A stretch of 64,000 nucleotides of DNA from Sulfobacillus sp. (GTDB lineage Bacteria; Bacillota; Sulfobacillia; Sulfobacillales; Sulfobacillaceae). The notes under the pieces are model-generated. The model was not told where the DNA came from. It made no database searches and saw only the letters and a program-made list of their open reading frames with translations. The stretch spans positions 62,001 through 126,000 of the forward strand of contig DAHWKJ010000028.1 in assembly GCA_027343695.1 (NCBI GenBank). The letters are read 5' to 3'. The translations under genes and the position numbers were made by a program. Every line of letters starts with the position of its first letter. Position 1 is the first letter of the stretch. Below, piece after piece: positions 33,900 through 43,151 of the stretch.

Positions 33900-34976
33900 G
33901 TGAACACTCTGCGGATTTTGTTTATGAGTGCGGCGGTGGGAGGGCGCGGAGGTATCGAGAGGGTGACGACACTGGTGGTGGGCGAAATGCGGGAACGTGG
34001 GCATCATGTGGCCATCCATCTATTCGGGCCCTCAAGAAATCCGGGATGGGAAGAAAACCTTGAAGAGAGCTACGTGGGACCCCAGCAACGACACAGCAAT
34101 TTTGTGTGTCGGTGGTTGCATGTATTATGGTGGGCCACTGGCAGCATTCGGGCCTTCGATCCTGATCTGGTAATTGGGATGACCCCGTCGGCCCTGGTTG
34201 TCAGTCGAGTGGTTAGGCTGCTTATTCGATCGCGGTACCAAATTTGGTCGTGGCTGCATGAGGCGATGTCTCAACTGGAACATGGATGGGGAGTCCGGTG
34301 GGCCGATGCCCATTTGGCGATTTCGACCGGATTGGGTCAGGATATTGCGGAGACAGTGGGGGCGAGCGATAACGTATATGTGGTGTATAACCCTACGGTC
34401 CCCGCCCCTATACAACCGCGCCCTGGATTAAACGACGGGGTTCATTTTGTCTATATTGGGAGATTGGACAATTCGGTTAAGCGTATTGAAGATATTCTTC
34501 TGGCCTTATCTTCGATACGGGAACCATGGCGGCTGACCATTGTGGGTGATGGGGAAGACCGCCACATTCTGGTCGATTTGGCCGCACGCCTCCACATTTC
34601 GGATTCGGTGCAATGGGTCGGATGGTCCCACGACCCATGGTCAGCAGCAGGAACCGTGTCGGCACTGATTCTGGCATCTATTTCGGAGGGGTTTGGTGTC
34701 GTGCTCGCTGAAGCATTGACAAGGGGAGTACCCGTGGTGGCCAGCGACTGTCATCATGGGCCACGAGATATCGTACTACCCAACCTCAACGGATGGCTGT
34801 ATCCACCAGGTGATGTGGCCGCCCTGCAGGCCATCTTGTTGCGAATTGTTAAGGACCCGTACCAACTTCCCGACCCTTACACGGTTAAAGCCACCGCAGC
34901 GCGATTTTATTTAGCCCGAGTAGTCGACCGGATGCTCGACGCGGTCACGACGTTCACGGCGACAATATCGTCATGA
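33900..34976 (+). CDS. family 4 glycosyltransferase
   Basis: A GT4 enzyme of about 358 residues. AAVGGRGGIERVTT is the N-terminal glycine loop; YIGRLDNSVKRIEDIL opens the donor domain; ASISEGFGVVLAEALTRG carries E-x7-E and VVASDCHHGPRDIV follows. The start is ambiguous: GTG 33900 directly abuts GGGAGG with no spacer, whereas the in-frame CTG at 33909 would have normal spacing and give MRILFMSA, a standard start for this family. It is the last gene of the polysaccharide locus, divergent from the flippase. Confidence 0.9.
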   Translation: MNTLRILFMSAAVGGRGGIERVTTLVVGEMRERGHHVAIHLFGPSRNPGWEENLEESYVGPQQRHSNFVCRWLHVLWWATGSIRAFDPDLVIGMTPSALVVSRVVRLLIRSRYQIWSWLHEAMSQLEHGWGVRWADAHLAISTGLGQDIAETVGASDNVYVVYNPTVPAPIQPRPGLNDGVHFVYIGRLDNSVKRIEDILLALSSIREPWRLTIVGDGEDRHILVDLAARLHISDSVQWVGWSHDPWSAAGTVSALILASISEGFGVVLAEALTRGVPVVASDCHHGPRDIVLPNLNGWLYPPGDVAALQAILLRIVKDPYQLPDPYTVKATAARFYLARVVDRMLDAVTTFTATISS

Positions 34977-34994
34977 ACAGTCCACGCAGAGAAT

Positions 34995-35041
34995 ATGCCA
35001 CGGGCTACCACCAGGTACGATTAGAGAGGTGGCATGTTTTG
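34995..35041 (+). terminator. possible terminator of the polysaccharide locus
   Basis: ATGCCAC / GTGGCAT 7-bp stem with a long (27-base) partly structured loop, followed by GTTTT. It lies 18 bases after the glycosyltransferase stop. The stem is short, so the call is tentative. A TTGACA at 35039-35044 just after it may belong to the aldo/keto reductase promoter. Confidence 0.4.
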
Positions 35042-35114
35042 ACACACCTCGGTTATGATAGGTAGGTAATTCCATCCATGTTGTGGGTGATCTAGGAGAC
35101 TGGGAGGGACACAT

Positions 35115-36095
<981 letters not shown>

Positions 36096-36179
36096 TAAAG
36101 GGTAGTCGGATATGGCCTCGCTATAATTGGTACAAAACCTCCGTCACATCGTGAGGTTAGGTAGATCAGGGGGGTTACG

Positions 36180-37340
36180 ATGCGAAACCAATGGAATCCT
36201 GGCAACCCGTTTCCTTGGTATCAGGAGATGTTGGCCAGTCATCCGGTGTGGCGGGATGAAGAGGGGAGCGTCCATGTCTTTGGATATGATAACGTCTCCA
36301 CCGTGTTGTCCGATTACCATCGCTTTTCCTCGAACTTTGGTGGGGATGACGATCTGCACCACCCGATCAGTCAGAGCCTTATCGCAACGGATCCGCCGCG
36401 GCACCGGGCCCTTCGTGCCCTGGTGTCGCAAGGATTTACGCCCAAGACCATCACAAAACTCAGGCCCCGAATCCAGGAAATCGCTAGCGAACTGGTGGAT
36501 GCGATGGCCGAACCTTCCAGCGACATTATTGCGGCATTGGCTTACCCCCTACCGGTGATCGTGATCGCCGAGCTGCTTGGCGTGCCGGCCGAAGATCGGG
36601 AACAGTTTAAACGATGGTCGGATGCGATGGTTTCAGGAGTGCGTGAAGCTGAGCAGTCCCAAAGTGTGCAAGCCGGAGCGGCTCAAGTGGCCGATCCGCA
36701 ACGCGAAATGGCCCAGTATTTTCTTGAAATGATTGAATGGCGGCGCAAACACCCAGGCCAGGATTTGATCAGCGATCTGCTACGGGCCACCCTCGAGGGG
36801 GAACACTTGACGTCGGGTGAGCTCTTAGGATTTTGTGTGCTGTTGTTGGTAGCCGGAAATGAAACGACCACCAATCTCATTGGTAATGCGGTGGATACGC
36901 TGATGGACCATCCTGAAGCGTTTCATCAAGGCCCCCATGCCCCCGAGGAATGGGGTCCACTTATTGAGGAGGTGTTGCGGTTCCGGTCACCAGTGCAAAG
37001 CATGTACCGGATATGCCGCGTGCCGACGCAGTTGGGCGGCGTCGAATTGGCGCCGAAAGACCCGTTGGTGGCGTGGATAGGCGCTGCTAACCATGACCCG
37101 TCGCAGTTTAAAGACCCTGAGGAATTTCTGCCGAACCGCGCTCCCAACCGGCATATTGCGTTTGGACACGGTGTGCACTTTTGCCTTGGAGCTCCTTTGG
37201 CGCGGCTTGAAGCTAGTATTGGTTTGGCGACGCTCTACACCCGATTTCCAAATCTCGTGCGTGCCAACGGAGATCCCCCACGTCCGGTTCCGTCGAGTAT
37301 TGTGTATGGCAAGGAATGGTTGCCGGCTAGCTTGCGGTGA
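36180..37340 (+). CDS. cytochrome P450
   Basis: A 386-residue soluble P450 with no membrane anchor, as in bacterial class I enzymes. The heme loop is FGHGVHFCLGAPLAR with ligand Cys335; the I-helix oxygen-activation motif is AGNETTTNL; the ExxR pair is in IEEVLRFRSP. Substrate is unknown. No ferredoxin or ferredoxin reductase gene is close, so redox partners must come from elsewhere. AGGGGGG precedes the ATG; a TATAAT at 36122-36127 may be its -10 element. Confidence 0.93.
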   Translation: MRNQWNPGNPFPWYQEMLASHPVWRDEEGSVHVFGYDNVSTVLSDYHRFSSNFGGDDDLHHPISQSLIATDPPRHRALRALVSQGFTPKTITKLRPRIQEIASELVDAMAEPSSDIIAALAYPLPVIVIAELLGVPAEDREQFKRWSDAMVSGVREAEQSQSVQAGAAQVADPQREMAQYFLEMIEWRRKHPGQDLISDLLRATLEGEHLTSGELLGFCVLLLVAGNETTTNLIGNAVDTLMDHPEAFHQGPHAPEEWGPLIEEVLRFRSPVQSMYRICRVPTQLGGVELAPKDPLVAWIGAANHDPSQFKDPEEFLPNRAPNRHIAFGHGVHFCLGAPLARLEASIGLATLYTRFPNLVRANGDPPRPVPSSIVYGKEWLPASLR

Positions 37341-37356
37341 AGGGGTAAAACCCTTC
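37339..37356 (+). terminator. weak hairpin at the end of the P450 gene
   Basis: GAAGGG / CCCTTC 6-bp stem around a 6-base loop, overlapping the stop codon. It has no T-run; it lies between convergent genes and could act in either direction. Confidence 0.35.
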
Positions 37357-37372
37357 GGGGTCGGCCCGGGAG

Positions 37373-37846
37373 CTAAGGGCTGGAGGTCTTTTTGTTGCGG
37401 CTGGTGATCAGGACGTGAATGATCAGCCAGAGTCCTCCGAGGCGAATTGCCACGTCGGCCAGATTAAAAATACCGGGCCAGCCGCTAATGCGGATGAAAT
37501 CAGTGACCCGCCCCGAATGGATGCGGCTTACTACATTTCCAAGGGCGCCGCCCGCCATCACCGCTAGGGGAATCTGAAGCGACTTGAGGGTGAGTGCCAA
37601 CCAAAACAATATGATAGTTCCCAGGACCCCGACGATGGTCACAAAAAATGGCCATTGCGACCCGATCCCTAAGGTCGCACCGCGGTTGAAGAGGAGCTCC
37701 ATGCCGAGAACCGGGCGCACCAGCCACGTTTCGTGCCCCAGTGGGACAGATTGACGGGCCCACCACGCGGTCAGTTGATCGATGGCGGCGATGCTCACCC
37801 CAATGGGAATCACCCTCGACAGATTTGGGTGGGAAGGTTTTCGCAT
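37373..37846 (-). CDS. lspA: signal peptidase II (lipoprotein), divergent member
   Basis: A 157-residue four-helix membrane protein. LspA motifs: SIAAIDQLTAWW in helix 1, ELLFNRGATLG, GGALGNVVSRIHSGRVTDFI and FNLADVAI. The two catalytic aspartates (in RVTDFI and FNLAD) are present. The usual D of GNxxDR is Ser here (GNVVSR), and the protein is in a non-canonical place, not beside rluD. It cleaves lipoprotein signal peptides at the lipobox Cys. The ATG at 37846 has AAAGG 9 bases upstream; the frame opens 18 codons earlier without support. Confidence 0.82.
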   Translation of the reverse strand: MRKPSHPNLSRVIPIGVSIAAIDQLTAWWARQSVPLGHETWLVRPVLGMELLFNRGATLGIGSQWPFFVTIVGVLGTIILFWLALTLKSLQIPLAVMAGGALGNVVSRIHSGRVTDFIRISGWPGIFNLADVAIRLGGLWLIIHVLITSRNKKTSSP

Positions 37847-37894
37847 CACGTCACGCCTTTCTCCGGTGTTTTGGCGGGTTGAGCACGCAGGATC

Positions 37895-37942
37895 GATCAA
37901 AAGAGGCCCGAAGACAAGTCTGACCCGGGGCCCCTTTTGATC
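37895..37942 (-). terminator. terminator of the amino-acid permease gene
   Basis: A long inverted repeat (GATCAAAAGAGGCCC against its complement with one mismatch), loop ~17 bases, ending in CTTTTGATC on the minus strand. It lies just after the stop of the permease (37957, minus strand) and before lspA. Confidence 0.7.
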
Positions 37943-37956
37943 AGGTTGGTTGATGC

Positions 37957-39510
37957 CTAGGCCAGATCTTGGTTAGACTCGGGCGTTCCAGTCTCTCTGC
38001 GTTGGGCCGTGGTGAGCCGGGATGCGACACCCCAGGGGAGAAAAATGAGAAGACTCACTACCACAACGACGCCACTACCCACGTCGACATTGAACGCGTT
38101 GAGTTTACCAACTCCCCCAATATAGGTCATGAAGGTTAGGAAAAGGATATAGACCATGTACCAGACTGAATTCCCGAGCCCTTCCTTGACTCTATAAATC
38201 ACACCAAAGACCAGGGCGAAAATCGTGAGCAAGATGGTCGCATAGGGGACCGATGGCCAGCCACTCCAATACACAATGAGCGAAGCGGATGCGAACGCGA
38301 CGTAGGCCACCAACTTACCCGCCTTGAGGGATCCGGGGACGCCTTGGCGTCGAATCGCCAGCATCACGACGGGATTGACCGCAAACCCTAGATATCCCGC
38401 CACCACCGCGTCGCTAATGAGGCTATAAATCGAGGGAAGTGGTGCCGCCAGATAAGCCAAGATGGCCCCAACTGCCGTGAACACGATCAGTGACCACACC
38501 GGAACCGCAAACTGTTGGTTCAGATCCTTCAGACGACGGCTGACGATGCCTGTCCGACTCATGGCAAACAAAATCCGACTTCCACCTCCCTGGTAGATGT
38601 AGCCAGTGACAAACGGGCCAATAATCGCAATGATCGCGGTAATCACGATGAGCCACCCAAGATTGGCTTTGCTCGCGATCGTGAGAAAAGGATTGCCGGG
38701 GATGTCTACGACAGATTTCCAGGCCCCCGGATGAATCTTCAATTGACGCCAATTAAGCGCCGCCAAAAATGCGATCGCCAGCAACAGATAAATAATGGTT
38801 TGACCCAGGACCACCCACAAGATGGATTGGCCAATGGTTTTTTGGTGGCGCACTTCTTCCGCATAATCGGGAATGATTCGGATGCTACCGAAGGCAAACA
38901 TACCAAGCGGTATCGCGGCAAATATACCGCCCACGCCAAAGGGGGTGAATCCACCGAAATGGCCAAAGTTGCCGAAATGGGCAAAGGTCATGAAGCCAAT
39001 TGCAGCGACCACGTAGAGCACCAGTTTCACGCCACCAAAAACGTTGGTCGATTGGGAGAAAAACTTAATGCCGTAATAATTAAAGGGGAGAAACAGCACC
39101 ATGAGGACAACCCCGACTAAGGCGCCCTCGGTGGTAGGATTGCCGGAGGCTGTTAAGAAATGCGGGTAAAAGTAGTCTAAGCCTTCAACCGTGGCCAGGG
39201 CTTCTATCGGAGGAATAAACAAATACCAAATGAGGTCAGCAAAGGCATTAATCATATTGGTGGCCCGCCCATAGCTATAAAGACTATAGCGGCTGGGTCC
39301 GCCTGCCTCGGGATAGATCCGACTTAAATCGACGTAGGTCAGTCCCACAAAAAGATACATGATGGAGCCAACAATCCAAGCGAGGATAATCCCAGGTCCG
39401 GCCAACGCGGTCATTCCGGCGGTACTAAATAAGACCCCCGTACCCACCGCTCCCGCTACACCGAGAATGATTAGATCGAACAAGGTTAACTCGCGTTTTA
39501 GGCGATTCAT
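37957..39510 (-). CDS. APC-family amino-acid permease
   Basis: A 517-residue, about twelve-helix transporter. The first helix carries VAGAVGTGVLFSTAGM, the unwound substrate-binding G-x-G segment of APC transporters, and TYVDLSRIYPEAGGPSRY follows. Likely a proton-coupled amino-acid or amine importer or exchanger; substrate not predictable. GAGGAG sits 8 bases before the ATG. Single-gene unit with its own terminator. Confidence 0.92.
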   Translation of the reverse strand: MNRLKRELTLFDLIILGVAGAVGTGVLFSTAGMTALAGPGIILAWIVGSIMYLFVGLTYVDLSRIYPEAGGPSRYSLYSYGRATNMINAFADLIWYLFIPPIEALATVEGLDYFYPHFLTASGNPTTEGALVGVVLMVLFLPFNYYGIKFFSQSTNVFGGVKLVLYVVAAIGFMTFAHFGNFGHFGGFTPFGVGGIFAAIPLGMFAFGSIRIIPDYAEEVRHQKTIGQSILWVVLGQTIIYLLLAIAFLAALNWRQLKIHPGAWKSVVDIPGNPFLTIASKANLGWLIVITAIIAIIGPFVTGYIYQGGGSRILFAMSRTGIVSRRLKDLNQQFAVPVWSLIVFTAVGAILAYLAAPLPSIYSLISDAVVAGYLGFAVNPVVMLAIRRQGVPGSLKAGKLVAYVAFASASLIVYWSGWPSVPYATILLTIFALVFGVIYRVKEGLGNSVWYMVYILFLTFMTYIGGVGKLNAFNVDVGSGVVVVVSLLIFLPWGVASRLTTAQRRETGTPESNQDLA

Positions 39511-39696
39511 CTCTCACGCTCCTCATAATGCGATTCAGCCAAGCGGCTACACTCTGTGCCCTGCGCCGTACTCGCATTGGGTAGTTTGGATAGTTCTGGT
39601 ATTTATTATACAAGATAGAAGGATGGGCGGCGCCCGTAGACTCGCCGAATGTCTCAGCAGCGGTTAAAATAGGGGTATACAAGAAAGGGGAAGGCC

Positions 39697-40635
39697 ATGC
39701 ACCTCGATTTGCAAGTGGAGCAATTCTTGAAACAAGTGCAGAGTATGGGCAATCCCCCGCTGCATCAGTTGCAACCGATCGATGCTCGTCGACGATTTTC
39801 TCAAGGCGCCAAAGTTTTGGCCACGACCGTTCGGCCAGCGGAGTTAGAACGCGTCGATGATGTTTCTTGCCCCACGCGGCACGGGCCGATTCCGATTCGC
39901 CTTTATATTCCACAAGGGATCGGGCCCCATCCGTTGATGGTTTTTCATCATGGGGGAGGTTTTGTTCTCGGAGACCTCGACAGTTATGATCATGTAGCCA
40001 GCGCCTTGGCAGAACGCACCCGCTATGCAGTGGCCTCGATCGAGTATCACCTCGCGCCTGAGGCCAAGTTTCCGCAGGCCATCGAGGAGTGCTACGACGC
40101 CTTGCTGTGGTTAGCGGCCGAGGCGCATCACAGATGGGATATCAAATCCGAAGGGATCGTCGTAGCCGGGGACAGTGCCGGAGGCAATTTAGCGGCGGTG
40201 ATGGCCCAATTGGTTCAGATCTATGGGGGACCTTCTCTGGCCGCCCAAGTGCTCTATTATCCGGCCATCGACATGGCGACGGTGACCGAATCAAAAAGAC
40301 TGTTCGCGACGGGGCTCTTTTTGGAGTGGGAGGACATCATGTGGTTCGGTCAGCACTACCTGACCACTGCAAAGGATGGGGAATCCCCTTTAGCATCTCC
40401 AATCCGTTGCACGGACCTCACGGGATTGCCACCGGCCCTGGTGGTCACCGCTGAATATGACCCATTGCGTGATGAGGGCGAGCAGTATGCAACGGCTTTA
40501 TCTGTGGCGGGTGTCCCGGTCCGTCAGATTCGCGTCCCGGGTATGGTTCACGGATTTCTTTCGGTTCCGTTTTTGAACGCAGCACAAGAGATATTGTCCA
40601 TGACGCACGAGTTTCTTTGGGGCTTGACCAGTTAG
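39697..40635 (+). CDS. alpha/beta hydrolase, hormone-sensitive-lipase family esterase
   Basis: A 312-residue HSL-family carboxylesterase. Oxyanion motif HHGGGF (~87-92), nucleophile elbow GDSAGGNLA (~163-171), acid in AEYDPLRDEGE and the catalytic His in GMVHGFLS. It would hydrolyse short-chain esters in the cytoplasm. AAAGGGG is ahead of the ATG. It is divergent from the permease across a 186-bp region containing a TATTATAC -10-like sequence. Confidence 0.93.
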   Translation: MHLDLQVEQFLKQVQSMGNPPLHQLQPIDARRRFSQGAKVLATTVRPAELERVDDVSCPTRHGPIPIRLYIPQGIGPHPLMVFHHGGGFVLGDLDSYDHVASALAERTRYAVASIEYHLAPEAKFPQAIEECYDALLWLAAEAHHRWDIKSEGIVVAGDSAGGNLAAVMAQLVQIYGGPSLAAQVLYYPAIDMATVTESKRLFATGLFLEWEDIMWFGQHYLTTAKDGESPLASPIRCTDLTGLPPALVVTAEYDPLRDEGEQYATALSVAGVPVRQIRVPGMVHGFLSVPFLNAAQEILSMTHEFLWGLTS

Positions 40636-40674
40636 TCCGGCATACGGCGTTAGTTAGTGGGGAGGACAACATGC

Positions 40675-41292
40675 ATGACATCCGTACTGTTTATCAGACA
40701 TGGAGAAAGTGAAGCCAACCTGGAAAATATTTTGGTATCACATCATGACGATCCGGGGCTAACTTCCGAGGGCCGGCGCCAGGCGACATTTGCTGCGTCA
40801 CGGTGGCGGTCGGCGTCGATCACGGCCCTCTATTCAAGTCCCCTAAGGCGGGCCCGAGATACTGCGGCGGCATTCCTCGAACACCATAGACAGTTGTCGG
40901 TGATGCTTGACACAAGACTGCATGAAATCGGACTAGGCCATTGGGATGGACGGCGAATTCCCGACATCGAACGGGAAGAGGGGGACCGATACCGAAGATG
41001 GAAGGACGATCCAGAACTTGGGGCGCCGGGAGGCGGGGAACCTCTGAGTTCTGTAGGGCGACGCCTTACCGAGTTTCTCAGCGACATCCGGGAGCAATAT
41101 CCCGATGGATTAATCGTCGCGGCGACTCATGCGGACTGTCTCAAGGCTTTGGTCTTGCAAACCCTTCATGCCCCATGGTCGTCCGCAAAATGGCTTCATT
41201 TCACCAATGTAGCGGGTGTGTACCTGCAATGGCGCGATGACAACTGGAACATACTGGGCTATCCAATTACCGCAATACCGGATGCCCAATAA
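40675..41292 (+). CDS. histidine phosphatase (phosphoglycerate-mutase family)
   Basis: A 205-residue member of the histidine phosphatase superfamily. The catalytic LFIRHGESEAN is at the N-terminus and the second His lies in AATHADCLKAL. IGLGHWDGRRIPDIE is the family's third motif. Possible roles are a phosphoglycerate mutase-like or broad sugar phosphatase. ATG 40675 has GGGGAGG 10 bases upstream. It follows the esterase by 39 bases and is probably co-transcribed. Confidence 0.9.
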   Translation: MTSVLFIRHGESEANLENILVSHHDDPGLTSEGRRQATFAASRWRSASITALYSSPLRRARDTAAAFLEHHRQLSVMLDTRLHEIGLGHWDGRRIPDIEREEGDRYRRWKDDPELGAPGGGEPLSSVGRRLTEFLSDIREQYPDGLIVAATHADCLKALVLQTLHAPWSSAKWLHFTNVAGVYLQWRDDNWNILGYPITAIPDAQ

Positions 41293-41616
41293 GATGGTGG
41301 TGACCGGACCGCCACCTTTATCGTGGGCCTTAAAGAGGACGGTCGCCTCGTCACGACATTGTCGGGTGATACCGGGGGAATGGAGTGGCCCAGGTTGGTG
41401 AAACTTTTGGGTTCCGTTCAATCCGGTAGCCCTATCCTTGTTGCCGCATTAGCGGTTGTCAAAGGGTTTATGTTAGGAGAGCGTTCCCGACCTAAAGACC
41501 GCGCCATGTCATCGGTGACTCTAGTCAGTACCAATCCCGATGTGGACTTCGAGACGCCTCCTGGGAAACGACCCGCATCCAATTTGACACGGACAATTCA
41601 ATTCGGGTTGACGACG
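41293..41616. other. 324-bp stretch with an open frame of uncertain status
   Basis: The frame of the phosphatase gene stays open after its TAA to 41766, reading FIVGLKEDGRLVTTLSGDTG and later SPILVAALAVVKGFM. The composition is protein-like, but there is no ribosome binding site and the end runs antisense into the pirin gene. It may be a remnant or chance. No terminator is obvious. Confidence 0.25.
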
Positions 41617-42594
41617 CTACTCGTCTTGAGCTTCGAGGGTATGAGCGGGGATGGTTCCCATGCGCCCCGCTTGGTAATCTTCGAAGGCCTGGACAATCTC
41701 ATCATGGGTGTTCATTACAAAGGGCCCGTAGGTGGCAATGGGCTCCTTTATCGGCTCCCCGCCTAATAACAAGATCTCGAGCCTCTCGCCCGGACCCATC
41801 GGGTGCCGACTGGATCCGATGCTGAGCGCGGTGCCAGATCCCAGTTGGGCACCTTGGCCTTCGTGAATTAGAACTTGGTCTTTGCCAATAGTGCCGGACC
41901 CGGATAAGACATAGGCCAAGGCATTGAACTGGGATGGCCAGGGCAATCGGACCTGAGCTCCGGGTTCGAGACTCGCATGGACCACGGTGACTGGAATCCA
42001 GGTAATGCCGGGTCCCTTGATGCCTCCGAGGTCACCGGCAATCACGCGCAACAAGGTGTCCGCATTGGAGGAGGTAGCCAATGTGACCTGACTCGCTTCC
42101 AGGCTCTGGTAGCGAGGAGGGGTCCATTTGAGGCGGCTGGGGAGATTGACCCATAGCTGGAATCCATGAAAGAGACCGCCGGATTTGACCAATTCTTCTG
42201 GAGGCAACTCGTCATGCAAGATGCCCGAGCCAGCGGTCATCCATTGGGTTGACCCATTGCTAATCAGCCCGCCGCCCCCTTGTGAGTCTCGATGCCGCAT
42301 GGCGCCGTCGATAATATAGGTCACGGTTTCAAATCCCCGATGCGGATGCCATGGCGCTCCTTTCGGCTCACCGGGGGCGTACTCGACCGCGCCCATGTGG
42401 TCGAGTAACAAAAATGGGTCAGACTGACGAAAGCCGATGTCACGGCTGGGGAACGGACGTCGAACGGGGAAGCCCGCGCCTTCTAGTAGGCTTGGAGCTG
42501 TTGTGATGGTGGTAACGGGCCGTTCGACAGCGTCGGTGTCAGGCTCGGGAACCCTTGGTAAAGACAGCCAATTAGGATGTGACACTGCAGGCAT
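41617..42594 (-). CDS. pirin-family protein
   Basis: A 325-residue bicupin of the pirin family. The N-terminal cupin shows the metal-binding pattern HPHRGFETVTYIIDG and AGSGILHDE (His, His, His and Glu ligands). The C-terminal cupin is present (VLSGSGTIG). Pirins are iron proteins; some have quercetinase activity and others act in redox regulation. GGGAGG is 8 bases before the ATG. It is divergent from an HxlR regulator, a common arrangement, and is probably controlled by it. Confidence 0.93.
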   Translation of the reverse strand: MPAVSHPNWLSLPRVPEPDTDAVERPVTTITTAPSLLEGAGFPVRRPFPSRDIGFRQSDPFLLLDHMGAVEYAPGEPKGAPWHPHRGFETVTYIIDGAMRHRDSQGGGGLISNGSTQWMTAGSGILHDELPPEELVKSGGLFHGFQLWVNLPSRLKWTPPRYQSLEASQVTLATSSNADTLLRVIAGDLGGIKGPGITWIPVTVVHASLEPGAQVRLPWPSQFNALAYVLSGSGTIGKDQVLIHEGQGAQLGSGTALSIGSSRHPMGPGERLEILLLGGEPIKEPIATYGPFVMNTHDEIVQAFEDYQAGRMGTIPAHTLEAQDE

Positions 42595-42749
42595 AGCCAG
42601 AACCTCCCTCGAAGATCGATAATATAGGATAACAAGGGTGCTATCATTTTAATCCACGGAAGCACCAGAATATCGCTAACCTAAATTCTTACTGGGGGTT
42701 TGTCAAGAGGGTAGGTATAATAGAACGAGAGAAAGGGAGGGAGAAGCCG
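42595..42749. promoter_or_regulatory. divergent promoter region of pirin and HxlR genes
   Basis: A TATAAT at 42716-42721 sits 29 bases before the HxlR start, preceded by GGTAGG. An AT-rich GATA/TATC pair lies near 42625-42645 on the pirin side. An HxlR-type dimer would be expected to bind between the two starts. Confidence 0.45.
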
Positions 42750-43070
42750 ATGGAACGTGCCGAATTGTGTCCCAAGTTCTCGGAGACCTTTACCTTATTG
42801 AGTAAACGCTGGGTAGGCTTGATCTGGGAAGTTCTCTTGGCGGGTCCGCGGCGATTTGGAGAAATTCACGACAGCATTCCCCAAATCAGTGATCGGATGC
42901 TGGCGGAGCGGCTCAGAGATATTGAGGCCGCCGGTATCGTGACCAGGACTGTGGTGGCGTCGGTCCCGGTGCAGGTAACCTATACGTTAACGCCCAAAGG
43001 CGAGGCATTTCGTCCTGTGCTCCAAGCCATCCATGCATGGGCCGACGAGTGGGTCGCATCCCAACTCTAA
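42750..43070 (+). CDS. HxlR-family transcriptional regulator
   Basis: A 106-residue winged-helix regulator. FSETFTLLSKRWVGLIWEVL is the family's first helix, RRFGEIHDSIPQISDRMLAERLRDIE the recognition region (residues ~33-58), and VTYTLTPKGEAF the wing. A Cys at position 7 (AELCPKF) is the usual site of redox or electrophile sensing in this family. Its divergent neighbour, pirin, is the likely target. GGGAGGGAG precedes the ATG. Confidence 0.92.
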   Translation: MERAELCPKFSETFTLLSKRWVGLIWEVLLAGPRRFGEIHDSIPQISDRMLAERLRDIEAAGIVTRTVVASVPVQVTYTLTPKGEAFRPVLQAIHAWADEWVASQL

Positions 43071-43151
43071 ACTCCTTGCGTGCCTTCATCCCATCATGGT
43101 TCATGGAATCGCAGTAGCCTAAGAATTAGGTTTTCGGCTGGTTAGAATGCT

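Noticed and set aside
35072-35092. GGGTGATC upstream of the aldo/keto reductase as another operator copy
   Set aside because: Only the right half matches; the left half fits one base of eight and it overlaps the ribosome binding region.
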